Shown here one piece after another: positions 1 to 10,010 of a stretch of 64,000 nucleotides of DNA (position 1 is the stretch's first letter; every line of letters starts with the position of its first letter). The translations under genes were made by a program, and so were the position numbers. A model generated the notes under the pieces. The model saw only the letters and a list, made by a program, of their open reading frames with translations, had not been told where the DNA came from and ran no database searches. This stretch comes from Chionoecetes opilio. Taxonomy: Eukaryota > Arthropoda > Malacostraca > Decapoda > Majidae. The stretch is taken from positions 198,663 through 262,662 of the forward strand of contig JACEEZ010021756.1 of NCBI GenBank assembly GCA_016584305.1. Direction: 5' to 3'.

Positions 1-66
1 TGGGGACGAGGTACAACATGGTGGCTCCCAGAAACTCGTATTGGGGGCAAGGCCAAGACAGAATGG
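1..66 (-). CDS. SLC16-type transporter gene, possible exon 4 (cut by window edge)
   Basis: In the phase left by exon 3, the minus strand from 66 reads ILSWPCPQYEFLGATMLYLV without a stop to the window edge, which would suit TM9-TM10 of an MCT. The proposed acceptor (AG at 68-67) has only a weak pyrimidine tract, so the boundary may be wrong. Confidence 0.4.
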
Positions 67-178
67 CTCCGATATGGTCATGAGAAATGGTCCGATGTTG
101 CATGGCATCTGCATAATGGATTCATTGACTGTACAGGATCAGTGTACTGAGTGAGCAGAATTATAGGATTGATCTTAC

Positions 179-790
179 CTACGATAGAGACAGGGATGAG
201 ACCAAAGCTGACAGCAGCGATGGGGAAGGCGTCCCTGCGGCAGGCTGTGTACACCCAGGGATAGACGAACCTTGCGGCCAGGTTGAACACGCCCACCACG
301 GTGAGGCAGTGGGCGGTCTGCCTGAGAGTGTAGCCCGTGGCCTGCATGGCGAAGGGTAAATAGCTGGACACAAATGTTGATCCTGAGTAATACACACCAT
401 AAGCCATAATGATGATGACAGCTCTCGGAGACTTAAAGAGCATAAAGTTACTTTTGGAGGCGTCTACTATAGCCCGTAAGAGGCCGGGCTTTGAGGTGGT
501 GGTGTGTGCAGCCTTGTCTATGTTGGGACCGTGTTCCGTGTTGTTGTAGTGCCACTGCACGGGGTGGTAGACCAAGCCTGCCGGGATGAGGTGGAGGCAC
601 AACCCCCCGGTGATGAGGATGGCGCCCCGGAACCCGTACTCGGCGTGGAGGTACGTGAGCAAATGCGGCACCAACAGAAAGTTGACTGAGGTTCCGAATG
701 CTACGACGTTGTTAGCGAGATGCCTGCGTCGCGTGAAGTAGTGAGGCACGATGGCGCAGCAGAGTGTATGCAGGCAGTCCACCATCATGC
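179..790 (-). CDS. SLC16-type transporter gene, exon 3
   Basis: Acceptor TCTTGTTTCAG lies just above 790 and a GTAAGATC donor at 178-171. The exon has 612 nt, entry phase 1 and exit phase 1. It starts GMMVDCLHTLCCAIVPHYF and continues TRRRHLANNVVAFGTSV, which matches the MCT signature where a short loop with basic residues precedes TM5. A hydrophilic loop of about 45 residues follows (around WHYNNTEHGPNIDK), and then the second six-TM half, with FKSPRAVIIIMAYGVYYSG and ATGYTLRQTAHCLTVVGVFN. The large central loop is shorter than in vertebrate MCTs. Intron 2 is about 0.73 kb. Confidence 0.85.
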
Positions 791-1517
791 CTGAAACAAG
801 ACTTGTACAGTACGGAGGGCATCCATGGCATGGGCACAAACAGTGGCGGCTCGTGGCATAGGGCTGCCGAGCTGCAGCACCCCCAGACACTCATTGCCAG
901 GTGTATGATGTCTTTAGAGACACAGCAGAATTGATACACTACTAACAAATATATCATAATAAAAAGTCATTATATGTTATTTTCAATACGTTACTAAGTG
1001 AATTTTCATTAAAACCAGACTTAAATGTAAGTTACTTTCATATTTGCTGTACGATTCATGTCTGCTGCCGCCGCCGCCGCTTTTTAGTCTCGTCCCCCAG
1101 CTTTTTAGTCTCGTCCCCAGTGCGTATAAACGGTGTGCATAGTGAGGGTGGGCGGCGGCGGCGGCAAATCAAGCGGTACTGACTTTATTTTCAAGCAATA
1201 CTGTAATTCTACCATCACCACCTCAGCCATCCCCTCTACTGCCAACACTACCACCTCCACCATCCCTTCTAACACCACCACTACTACCATGCCCTGAAAT
1301 CCGTGAACATCAACTACAACTCATACCTGAGATAGGTAAAATGTATGTAGGCTATCCTACTGTTGTGTGAAGCTTGCAGTCCCCCCTTTTATTTTATCAC
1401 GAGCCGCCACTGGGCACAAACACAACATACAAAACAAAGTCAGTACCGTTCTAACCAACCATCAATCCCGCTGCGGTTACTGTACCCAGGGTTATATAGT
1501 ATGGACCCTGACTGTAC
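791..1517 (-). other. Intron 2 of the SLC16-type gene
   Basis: Lies between the exon 2 donor and exon 3 acceptor. It contains GCC-trinucleotide tracts near 1068-1082 and 1151-1165, a duplicated CTTTTTAGTCTCGTCCCC segment near 1080-1117, and an ACCACC-type simple sequence near 1212-1290. No gene is recognised inside. Confidence 0.6.
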
Positions 1518-1785
1518 CTGCCGCAAACGATGAGAAGAACAAGAAGAGCGCCGAGGTGGCGAAGGCGGACACCACCAAGGCCACGCTGTACACGGCGCCC
1601 ATCGCCACCGCCACCCTGCGCCAGCCGAACGCCGCCACCAGGGGGACCAGGATGGCACTGATGAGGCACGACACCACCAGGCCCAGGGAGTAGATCCAGG
1701 CGACGAAGGTGGTGGTGGTGCCCATCTCCAGCAGGAACCCGGAGAACAGCATGCCGAAGTTGTAGCCCGTGATGCCCGCCAAACA
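1518..1785 (-). CDS. SLC16-type transporter gene, exon 2
   Basis: Starts after a clean pyrimidine-tract acceptor (TTTTTCCCCTTAG) and ends at a GTACAG donor (1517-1512). Entry is phase 0 and exit phase 1, compatible with exons 1 and 3. It encodes CLAGITGYNFGMLFSGFLLE and then three hydrophobic stretches corresponding to about TM2-TM4 of an MCT. These include AFGWRRVAVAMGA, a typical MFS-type cytoplasmic loop with paired arginines. The intron towards exon 1 is about 5.55 kb and packed with repeats. The G+C-rich coding sequence stands out from the AT-rich intron. Confidence 0.85.
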
Positions 1786-1816
1786 CTAAGGGGAAAAATA
1801 AAATAAAATTGTAGTC

Positions 1817-2030
1817 ACACACTAAAAAAAAAAGGTGCAACTTTGCACCTTTAAAGGTGCAAAATGATGTCACCTATTTTGCACCTTTAAGAGTGCAAAG
1901 TTGCACCCATAAGGGTGCATAGTTGCACCTTTTAAGGTGCAACCTCCCTTAGGGGTGCAACTGTGCACCCTTAAGGATGCAGCTTTGCACCCTTAAAGGT
2001 GCAAAGTTGCACCTTTTTTTCTTAGTGTGC
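1817..2030. mobile_element. Palindrome-rich MITE in intron 1
   Basis: Both ends are the same inverted terminal repeat, CACTAA(G) plus an A-run and then GGTGCAACTTTGCACC. The interior is a run of short palindromes built from AAGGTGCAA and TTGCACCTT in alternating orientation. At about 214 bp with no ORF it is a non-autonomous element. The superfamily cannot be set because no clear target duplication is visible. Confidence 0.65.
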
Positions 2031-2077
2031 ATAGTGACAATTTAAACAAAACATTATGAAACTACCAGTGTTGTAGT

Positions 2078-2368
2078 CAAGACCAGACCCTTCGAGACCA
2101 AGACCAAGACCAGACCTTCCGAGACCAAGACCAGCCCTCCGAGACCAAGACCAAGACCCTTCGAGACCAAGACCAAGACCAAGACCAAGACCAGACCTTC
2201 TGAGACCAAGACCAGCCCCTCCGAGACCAAGACCAAGACCCTTCGAGACCAAGACCAGACCTCCCGAGACCAAGACCAGCCTTCCGAGACCAAGACCAGC
2301 CTGCCGAGACCAAGACCAAGATCCTCCGAGACCAAGACCAAGACCAAGACCAGACCCTCCGAAACAGA
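2078..2368. repeat. GAGACCAAGACC minisatellite
   Basis: About 290 bp of imperfect 18-21 bp units of the type GAGACCAAGACCAGACCTTC. Long reading frames through it (LGLGLG-type protein) only reflect the periodicity. A second block of the same motif is at 6815-6955. Confidence 0.85.
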
Positions 2369-3060
2369 CCAATACCAAGAACAGGCATATAATTTTTTTT
2401 TTTATATAAATATGACTATTATCTGAATGTTTTTGGTCCGTACTGCGTAAATACTAAATTGTATTGTCCTGTCCTGTTTGTAAGGAATGGGTTTTAATTT
2501 TTTTCTCATACATGTACCTTTGAATATAACGGACCTAATAAAATTATCCATATAGTCTTAGGGATCAAATGCAAAAAATATTAAAAATGTGAACCAAACT
2601 GTTATATGCCTTTGTCCATGCAGTTAATACCCTAGTATACATGTGATGGGTTAGCTGCTGTAAAAATTAAAAATATAGAAGGCAAATAGGCAAAGTATAT
2701 TCAAACAAATACAGTTTACTACTAGTTACATTTTGCAAATTTTCTTACATTTTACAGTTTACTCGGTCGTTAACTCTCTTTCATTGCTTCGTTGGCATGA
2801 AGAAACAAACATAGGAAAATATCAATTTTTGTGACGTTTTCCAAGCGAGTTAGCTAAACTTGTGGTGTACCTGTACGAAGGATGCGGGAATTGCATAGGC
2901 CTACATATATATGAAGTACACGGAGGTGAACAGAGCTGCAAACATGCGTGCGTACAAACGGAGATTATCACTGCGAGAATGGCCATGTCATGCATGTTCT
3001 CTCGACTCGCACGCACTCTATCAGCACTCGCAGTGCTCAGCTCATGCATCATCAGCGTAG
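2369..3060. other. Intron 1 sequence without recognised features
   Basis: AT-rich, no convincing exon or repeat structure seen. Two short ORFs at 2822-3229 have no recognisable motif. Confidence 0.4.
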
Positions 3061-3064
3061 AGCT

Positions 3065-3235
3065 ATAGCGCGATTTCGCGACCGTTCTAGCCCGGTCTAG
3101 ACTGGCTCCGTCCGGGGCGGACACTGTTTTTGCGAGGCGGGTTAGACCGGGCTGGAACGGGCTGGACTGGTCCAGGCAAGCGAGCAGGACCACCTTGGGC
3201 CAGTGTGGGGAGAACTGGCGCATGCGCACTACAGT
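3065..3235. repeat. GC-rich element with inverted CCGGTCTAGAC / GACCGGG motifs
   Basis: The segment starts TTTCGCGACCG and contains CCCGGTCTAGACTGG, with GGGTTAGACCGGGCTGG further on in inverted sense. A related hairpin element lies at 6605-6680 (TTTTCGCGA...TCGCGAAAA). It is probably a small foldback repeat family. No coding potential. Confidence 0.4.
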
Positions 3236-3382
3236 CAGTGGGGAAGACGCCCAGGAGCTTCTCGTGCCGCTGATAAGTCATGAAACACCATGCTGGCCGA
3301 CCATAAGACTAAAGTAATTTCACGAAAAATTTCAATATTCGCAATTTGCTGAAACAACATCTTGGGAAATGACTACAACACT

Positions 3383-3641
3383 ATATGTCAACAACACTAT
3401 AGTCGCCACTGCACTAATGTCACCAGGCGCCATGGCATATATTTCGAATTTTAGCATGACTACAGACTTGTATGTGTCACTGAAGACATGTATGGTGTTA
3501 TGTAGATAATGTAAACTACGTAGCCTACTGTGCACGTCTCTTCAGTGGCACATACAAGTCTGTAGTGATGCTAAAACTCGTAATATATGCTCCCCTGCGA
3601 CATTAATGCAGTGGCGACTATAGATAGTATTATTGACGGTA
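3383..3641. mobile_element. Foldback MITE, copy 1
   Basis: Two arms of about 100 bp are inverted copies of each other. The left arm includes AACACTATAGTCGCCACTGC and ACAGACTTGTATGTG, and the right arm ends GGCGACTATAG...TATTGACGGTA. The same element occurs at 19134-19395. The outer ends read TACTGTCAATAACAC-like. No ORF. Confidence 0.7.
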
Positions 3642-4480
3642 AATGAAATGAGATTTCATCATTCAATTTTTCATAGTCATCCCTACTACCTGACTTTCCA
3701 TTGAGAAGTCAAGTAGCAGGGATATGACTGCTACAAGGGATGACGCCTACATTGCACAAGGCAAAACTTGCATGATAATAGGGCTAATAACAAGTACTCC
3801 ACCAGGAAAAGGCCTGCTATATACGGAAATCCCCAGGTAGTGGATGCTAGTACCTATAGAAATTATACATGATGGTTATTGGCAGCTCGCTTCGCTCGCT
3901 GCCACTTACCATAAAACCCATTCGCGTAAGGGGAGTGGAACCATTCGTGAGCCAAAAAGTGAATAACTACTCCTAAATATTGTCGGATTGAGCTGAAATT
4001 AGACATGCCAGTAGTGTTGTCAAAATCAATGGGGGTCTGTGAAACAATTTTTTTACGTAAAACAAGCCCTTAATGAGTAATTAGCGTAATGATTTCATTA
4101 GTGCTAAATAAACTTCGGTTTTACAATAACAATATAATTTTTCTTATGATGTACAAAAGTGATCCTCACTATAGGTTTGCATAATCAAATATCAAGGATA
4201 AGCATGCCATTTGTAAATTTACACTTCCGTGTGTTATTGGTTTTAACTTGTTCTCCCAAGATCAAGAGTTTCACGGAACGTTCTGGAAAGCAAGGTTGCT
4301 GTAAGGACGTCTATTTCGCTTTCCTAGCGATTATGCATAGGGATGCATATGCATGATCATGGATCAGGCCATGAATTTTTCGGGCCGGGTCGGGTTTTGG
4401 GCTCAAGATATTGGGTTGGGTCGGGCTGCCAAAAAACCATCCACTGCTGCGTCCGCGCTATGACGTCATTTGATCGTTTT
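3642..4480. other. Intron 1 sequence, mostly unannotated
   Basis: AT-rich. A single TCGGATTGAGCTGAAATT unit near 3984 is a lone relative of the tandem repeat at 5405-5940. A GGGTCGGG-rich patch at 4383-4428 may be the end of another transposon. Nothing else recognised. Confidence 0.35.
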
Positions 4481-4484
4481 ACGT

Positions 4485-4700
4485 GCTATGACGTTACCTG
4501 CACAGCGCTTCTCCATCCAGCCAATTTCCATCCACAAAAGCCAAGGTATGAGTCTTCAACAGGTATTAATCAATATTGGCGACAGAGAATTCACCAACGG
4601 TCTGACATACACAGCAGTCAGCAGGTGTACAACAATTGAAAAGTTGGCGTTCAATCCATTCAAGAATTTCTACAGGTTTCCAGTCAATATTCAGGGCTGA
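4485..4700 (+). pseudogene. Helitron/PIF1-like helicase C-terminal remnant
   Basis: The frame reads ISIHKSQGMSLQQVLINIGD, then EFTNGLTYTAVSRCTTIEKL and FNPFKNFYRF before a stop. The IHKSQG...GLTY.A.SR arrangement is the C-terminal helicase signature (motifs V/VI) of PIF1 helicases and of the helicase domain in Helitron transposases. The upstream domains are missing and the sequence before it is not helicase, so this is a truncated fragment of about 65 codons. It lies inside intron 1 of the transporter gene in the opposite orientation. A Helitron origin is more likely than a host PIF1 gene, but that is inferred from its context. Confidence 0.7.
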
Positions 4701-4782
4701 CATGTTCAAATGGAGGCGAAAACAAGACCTCAAGGAGGTAGAACAAGAAAAGGTGACCTTGGAAGAATGGTCTGAGAAAGGC

Positions 4783-4912
4783 TGGTTGTAAAGCCAATCA
4801 ATTTAAAAAGAAATTGGTACTGTCATTGGTTGTCAAGTTTATGGTCTGAAAAGGCTGGTTGTAAAGGCAATCAATTTATAAAGAAAATGGGTCATTGGTT
4901 GTCAAGGCAAAC
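4783..4912. repeat. Direct duplication of about 65-80 bp
   Basis: ATGGTCTGA-AAGGCTGGTTG plus TAAA(G)GCAATCAATTTA...CATTGGTTGTCAAG occurs twice in tandem, with a third partial echo. Confidence 0.6.
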
Positions 4913-4962
4913 TTTTTTAAAAGGTAGTCAACTGGTGGAAAAGGCAACCATATGGTGATTGG

Positions 4963-5069
4963 GTGTTCTCGGATGGCCGAGCATAAACATGATCTGATCC
5001 TCCACCAATGTCACATCCGAGAACACTCAGTCACCTGGGAGGGTGGATTAGGATCAGGTTATGTTTGTG
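4963..5069. repeat. Interleaved inverted repeats (A-B-A'-B')
   Basis: Arm A (GTGTTCTCGGATG, 4963-4975) pairs with 5014-5026. Arm B (ATAAACATGATCTGATCC..., 4983-5006) pairs with 5042-5069. The arms alternate instead of nesting, which is pseudoknot topology. It lies 260 bp downstream of the helicase remnant. Confidence 0.55.
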
Positions 5070-5329
5070 TTCAAATACAGCCCTTTTCAGGGCTGGCCCT
5101 AGCTTGGTCTAGCGTAAATAAATATTTTGTCAAATTAAAAAGCAATAAAACCAGGGATAGGGTTAACCCGGGGCCTTAATTGAGTCAAGTTTCCAATTAA
5201 GGTCGGTGTCACAACCCAACCACCCTCACAGCTCCTGCATGAGCACATTGCACTAATGGTGAGTGGCCCTATTCCTAAAGAATGCATTACATCATTTTCA
5301 GATATAATGCATTGCTAAAACTTTTTGCC

Positions 5330-5990
5330 TTCGGCCTGCCGCCCGAAGTCCTTGAAAGAGCTTTTATGCCCGCCCCCCCCCTCCCTCCCTCCCACATCTA
5401 GCTTTAACGTGTCGTAGCGTCGCCATCTGAGGACCGATTGAGCTGAAATTTGGTACGAAAGTCCTCAAGGGTAGCTACAATTCAGATTTTTCCGACATTT
5501 TTCCGACTTTTTTCCCCGACATTTTTGCCTTCGGCCTGCTCCGAAGGAGCGCCGGAAGGCCTTGAAAGAGCTTTTAAACCCAGCCCTCCCCTCCCCTCCC
5601 CTGCCCTCCCCGATTCTAACTTCGACACGTCGTAGCGTCGCCGTCCGTGGACCGATTGAGCTGAAATTTGGTATGAGAGTCCCCAAGGGTACAACTCAAC
5701 TATCAACTGTGAGAAACCGTGAGAAACCGTGATAAACCGTGAGAAATTGTTTGACGCTTCGTAGCGTCGCCGTCTGTTGGCCGATTGAGCTGAAATTTGG
5801 TATGAGGGTCCCCAAGAGTACAACTCAGCTTTCAACTGTGAGAAACCGTGAGAAAACCGTGATAAATGTTTGACGCTTCGTAGCGTTGCCGTCTGTTGAC
5901 CGATTGAGCTGAAATTTGGTGGGAGAGTCCCCAGGGACAACTCAGTCTTTTCTACCGTGATAAACTCAGTCTTAAACTCTGGCGACACAA
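5330..5990. repeat. Tandem repeat with GACCGATTGAGCTGAAATTT units
   Basis: Four units each contain TCGTAGCGTCGCCGTC and then CCGATTGAGCTGAAATTTGG (near 5409, 5627, 5755 and 5875). They are interspersed with GTGAGAAACC repeats and two copies of TTTTGCCTTCGGCCTGC followed by CTTGAAAGAGCTTTTA. Non-coding. Confidence 0.75.
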
Positions 5991-5999
5991 AGCACTCGG

Positions 6000-6604
6000 C
6001 CCTCATGGCTTTGACAAGACTCCAGTGCCTTCTACACTGCCCTATTTAGCCCCTCAGCCAGCAATTCTACAAATGTACTATAAATGTCAGCCCTTACATA
6101 TTCTCGAAAGTGTGTCCCTATGGAAGCTAAAATACGGACGAAGGCATAGTAGGGGCACCTACTTGTTGTTGTTATTTTACATGCAGATAATTATGAACAA
6201 AATTTAGGTCTGTAGACTAGGTATTTTAAAAGCACTTTGAGCTCGCTGCCACGTTCCAGACGCAAGAACTGAGCCAAAAGCAAAGGGGCCAGAGGCTGGA
6301 CGCCTATACTTGATATAGGTTATATAGTAAACGTTAGACATGGCTGCGACAGGTCTTGCAATATTGTGTTGCTTGGATTTTTTCTCCGTCCAGAGATTTA
6401 TAAACTTGCCGACTCTCATCACACACAGAATGATGACCACTGTTCACCTTTCATATGCCAACTAGGAGGTAATTACCTGAGGTCAAATTAATAACCCTTT
6501 GGTGTATCTTTGGGGGTGAAGGGTAAAGCTGGCAGGACGGTAGGACCGCCCACTTGATCCCCCAGCCAATTGGAACGACGATTGGGACGGGGCCAGTCTC
6601 GATG
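6000..6604. other. Intron 1 sequence without recognised features
   Basis: No exon, RNA or repeat signature seen. Confidence 0.35.
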
Positions 6605-6680
6605 TGTTTTCGCGAACATCAGTCCAGCCTAGACTGGTCTAGGCGGGACTGGACTGGCCTGGTAAACGTCGCGAAAACGC
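6605..6680. repeat. Small hairpin element
   Basis: TTTTCGCGA at 6607-6615 pairs with TCGCGAAAA at 6669-6677. Within it, CAGTCCAGCC pairs with GGACTGG-type sequence. It resembles the element at 3065-3235. Confidence 0.5.
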
Positions 6681-6814
6681 GGTACTAGTCAGGCAGTATC
6701 TATAGACAGTGTACAACGCTGTATGGCGCGCCGTGAATCGAAACAGCCATGATTTTTCTCCGTGTATGATAATAAATTCTGACCTTCCCCACGCCGCAAT
6801 GCACTTTTTAATCC

Positions 6815-6955
6815 TGGTCTCGACCTGGTCTCGAGTCAAACTCCGAGACTAGAAGCTTCGAGACCAAGATCAAGACCAAGACCACATCAAACGAGACCAA
6901 GACCAAGACCACATCAATCTGGTCTCGAGACCAAGACCAGTCTCGAGACCTACAA
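6815..6955. repeat. GAGACCAAGACC minisatellite, second block
   Basis: Same motif as 2078-2368, with TCTCGAGACC inversions at both ends. Confidence 0.75.
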
Positions 6956-7338
6956 CACTGGAAACTACCAGCACGAATCGAATGCAAAACCGTTGGACTC
7001 ATTAGTATATTACGGGTAAAGATTAACCAGCGATGTCACTTATTAACCCGCGACGAGAAACACAGCCTCCGCAGACTGTCACGCAAGAAAGCAACTACGC
7101 TGAGACGTGTGCGTATCCGAGAGCTTCCAAACCTTAACTAGGCAAGCACTGAGTATTGGCCTGCTTCAAAAACAAGCCATAAAGCTATGAACATCCTTAC
7201 GTCACCAGGAATACCACATATATACCTTGCAGCTCCTAGCACCATCACAAGTCATACACTGATACAAATCGCGGCCCTCACACCCCTACAAGTCACACAC
7301 CAATACAACCTTTTGTTTTGCTGCACACTGAAGCTCAC

Positions 7339-7575
7339 CCAGGTAGCGGAGGCCGCGCCAGCCACCACCCAGCCCCACCCGCCGTCAGGGCCGCTGTCTT
7401 CAACGATCACACTCTCCTTCGCCGCTACCACGCTTCTACTACTTCTTTTCACGGCCGTGTTTTGTCCATCTCTATTCACGTTCCCGATAGCGTGAGGCGA
7501 GGGGTCGGAGGCTTCCAAGGCTAGTCCAGGGTTGCAGTGACCGCCACACGACTCGGGGGATTCCTCTAGTTTCAT
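7339..7575 (-). CDS. SLC16-type (monocarboxylate transporter-like) gene, exon 1
   Basis: First coding exon of a multi-exon gene on the minus strand that runs past the left edge of the window. MCT/SLC16 proteins are 12-TM major-facilitator carriers of the plasma membrane that usually move monocarboxylates with protons. The exon encodes 79 residues from an ATG at 7575. The N-tail is hydrophilic and acidic, and residues 64-69 read DGGWGW, the conserved MCT motif that opens TM1, followed by VVAGAASATW. The exon stops at a GTGAGC donor (7338-7333) in phase 0, which matches the phase of exon 2. The exact substrate cannot be told from sequence. The MCT family assignment is fairly secure. Confidence 0.85.
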
Positions 7576-8255
7576 TCTCTTTGTATAGATGTAAGGTTGA
7601 AACTATAAGGCGCACAAAACTTAGTTCATTGAGATGCACAGACGGCACAGTATATGCATGGAGGTTGGCTGAGAGTTAGCAGGACGATAGATAATATCAG
7701 CCTTGCTTAAATTTTACTATATGAGATTCATAGAGTATTTCCAACGTCTTTCTGTGAACAAGATGGTTGTCTGACGCGGGTGCAGGTCATATGGTACTGA
7801 AGGGATGTAACCTCTGACGCTGACTCAACACTGAACTCCCTGTGCTCGATATCCTCCTTCTCGGCACGGCACCACCACATGTGGAGGAGCGATCGTGTAT
7901 GTTTATGTTTTGATGAGACCACTTAAAAAAAAATTCCTTCATAGTTTTACGTAGTATTTGTTTCTCATCTTTATAATTTTATGCTACAAGGGATTAGAAG
8001 TAGTATCAGAATTAGTATTAGAAGTGGAATCAGTAGAAAAAACATTACATAAAGATAATGTATTGCTGGTCCCCGTAAAGCACAATACAAAAGAGTCCCA
8101 GAGTGGGTTAACCATTGGAGTTCAGGTTCCGCCTTGATGCTCCGCTCTTGATGGGGAAGATCAGACTCTACGAGGATTCCGAAAAGATTGCTGAGCGATT
8201 TTACTAGTTAAACAAAAAATATGAATGGGGTAAAAAATGGGAAATGGACTTTAGT
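7576..8255. other. Upstream region of the SLC16-type gene
   Basis: Probably holds the 5' UTR and promoter of the minus-strand transporter gene. A G+C-richer patch at 7730-7915 could be a non-coding 5' exon, but no splice signal is decisive. No other gene seen. Confidence 0.3.
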
Positions 8256-8303
8256 TTAAAGTAATCGTCCTGACCCATTTTTTTTTTGCCGAATTATGTT
8301 GAA
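8256..8303 (+). repeat. Left part of an interrupted dispersed repeat
   Basis: TTTAAAGTAATCGTCCTGAC to TTATGTTGAA matches the left part of the uninterrupted copy at 63632-63683. Its continuation resumes at 9825 after an inserted element. Confidence 0.75.
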
Positions 8304-8454
8304 CTAGCCGCAAAGCCACCCTCCGGGCGGACTTTTTGGCTAGCTCCTGCGGAGGGCTATTGGTGGGCCTTCGGCCCACCAAACACAGACTCTCCAGATA
8401 GCCCCTTCTAACTTTCCTGAAATCATGGATGTAGAAATGTATGTATTAACGCCA

Positions 8455-8692
8455 ACCCATTCACATCACCCCCAACCCATTCACTCACCCATTACCCATC
8501 ACCCCCCACCCATTCACTCACCCATTACCCATCACCCCCCACCCATTCATTCACCCATTACCCATCACCACACACCCATTCACTCACCCATTACCCATCA
8601 CCCCCCATCTATTCCCTCACCCATCACCCATCACCCCACACCCATTACCCATCACCCCACCCATTCACTCACCCATTACCCATCACCCTACA
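8455..8692. repeat. CACCCATTCACTCACCCATT minisatellite
   Basis: About 30-35 bp units of CCCATTCACTCACCCATTAC plus CCATCACC. It belongs to the Helitron-like element; copy B has the same block at 14483-14715. Confidence 0.85.
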
Positions 8693-8710
8693 TCAAGGCT
8701 TCCTCAATTC

Positions 8711-9587
8711 GAGAGAACTGAAACCCAAAATGCCAGGGGTCGCTGGCAGTTTTAACTCACTTTTTTGATAATAAGTTGGTCTACTGGAAAACAAAATATG
8801 GGCTTATTCCACTGCACTTAAAACACAAAAGTATAATATTAAGAACGATTTTATTCTATATGTATATTGTATAGAAGCCTGATTCTGTAAAACATTGTAT
8901 ATAACCAAATAACCAAGGAGGTTATAGTTGAGGAGGCGAGGTAAATGCTACTCTATGATATTACATAGTCAATAACGAATGTTTAGAAGCTACCTATACC
9001 TAGGTAGTCATATTTTCCTGTTATTATTGTGTATCAATCAGATAGAAAGCCTGGAAGTGCAATGAGTCGACGCGTGAAGTCGTAATGTTTTGATTCAATC
9101 TCCCCGCCACAATCTCCCCGCCCACCACTCCCCGCCGCGGCGTGTCGCCTCCACAATTATAACCTACATTGTCGCAGCAACAAGCCGATTTCGGCATTCT
9201 TTATTCTTCGTTTTTCCAAGGCATTGCTTATTGTATTTTGACAAGCGTTTGCCAGACGCAGCAGTACTGTCTTAGAAAACAGTGTGAACATCGTTCAAAT
9301 TTTACATGCTACAATATACATGTAAAAAATATATTAAGCTTTGCTACTCGAGGCGAGTAATTTGTATTAAATTGCTATTATAGAACGTTCCATCGTAATG
9401 CATGTCATCCATATAATTAGTAGAACAACAGAAGAACTATATTTTTTGGTATTCAGATGCGGTGCATCAATGTTTATCGCGAAATTAATTATGAAAAATA
9501 TTAGTCGCGGAGCCAAAACACAGTAGACCAACCTTTGAGTTAAAACTGCCAGCGACCACTGGCATTTCTCGAGTTTCAGACCATTGG
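8711..9587. mobile_element. TIR transposon nested in the Helitron-like element
   Basis: Bounded by AATTC duplications (8706-8710 and 9588-9592). Copy B shows the empty site with one AATTC at 14736-14740. The ends are inverted repeats of about 40 bp sharing CTGAAAC, AATGCCAG and GGTCGCTGGCAG. The 877 bp interior has no recognisable ORF, so it is non-autonomous. Confidence 0.75.
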
Positions 9588-9756
9588 AATTCTCGCAACC
9601 CACTTTTTTTCACAATTATCGCTAATAGGCTGCTAAAATAAAATTGAAAAAAGTGATCGGATCATCTCATACGTGGGCTTAAAACCTTCCCCTGGTCAAC
9701 CTGGTTCCAAAAATGTGGTATATGATGGGATTCCGCCACGGGGGGCGAACCTGTAC

Positions 9757-9788
<32 letters not shown>

Positions 9789-9824
9789 TACACACACACA
9801 CACTTTTGCTTTTATTAATATAGA

Positions 9825-9975
9825 TGTACATTCAAAACACCTAATCCACCAAAAATAATTGATTTCCAGGCCTTATTTCCGTAAAAACACGACTTTTGTA
9901 AAAAGCGCGCGAAAAAAGAAACTTCCCTCAAACAGGGCTACGACTGTTATTGATGACGTCAGAACAGGGACGCCC
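9825..9975 (+). repeat. Right part of the interrupted dispersed repeat
   Basis: ATTCAAAACACCTAATCCAC through AAAAAGCGCGCGAAAAAA to GATGACGTCAG, matching 63687-63822. GATGACGTCAG contains a consensus CRE/ATF octamer. It leads directly into the ORF at 10011, so it may be that gene's upstream region. Confidence 0.7.
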
Positions 9976-10010
9976 GCAGACACTCTGTCTGACACCTGTC
10001 GGCAAATGTT

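Larger units (their letters stand above)
8304..9824 (+). mobile_element. Helitron-like (Helentron/HINE-type) non-autonomous element, copy A
   Basis: Starts CTAGCCGCAAAG and ends TTAATATAGA, the same ends as copy B at 14303-14954. Both sit between an A and a T with no target duplication, as Helitrons do. Near the 5' end is a perfect hairpin, TTGGTGGGCC-TTC-GGCCCACCAA (8360-8382). Then come a conserved 70 bp core and a minisatellite (8455-8692). The 3' part carries a CA microsatellite (9757-9803). This layout resembles DINE-1/HINE elements. The classic TC...CTRR ends are absent, so the class is an inference. The uninterrupted host site is visible at 63632-63830. Confidence 0.65.

Noticed and set aside
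2022..2388. Long overlapping frames rich in LGLGLG and WSWS
   Set aside because: They come only from the GAGACCAAGACC minisatellite, which is open in several frames at once.
8425..8721. HPPPIHSPITHH proline/histidine-rich protein
   Set aside because: Minisatellite of the Helitron-like element; repeated in copy B with stops and shifts.
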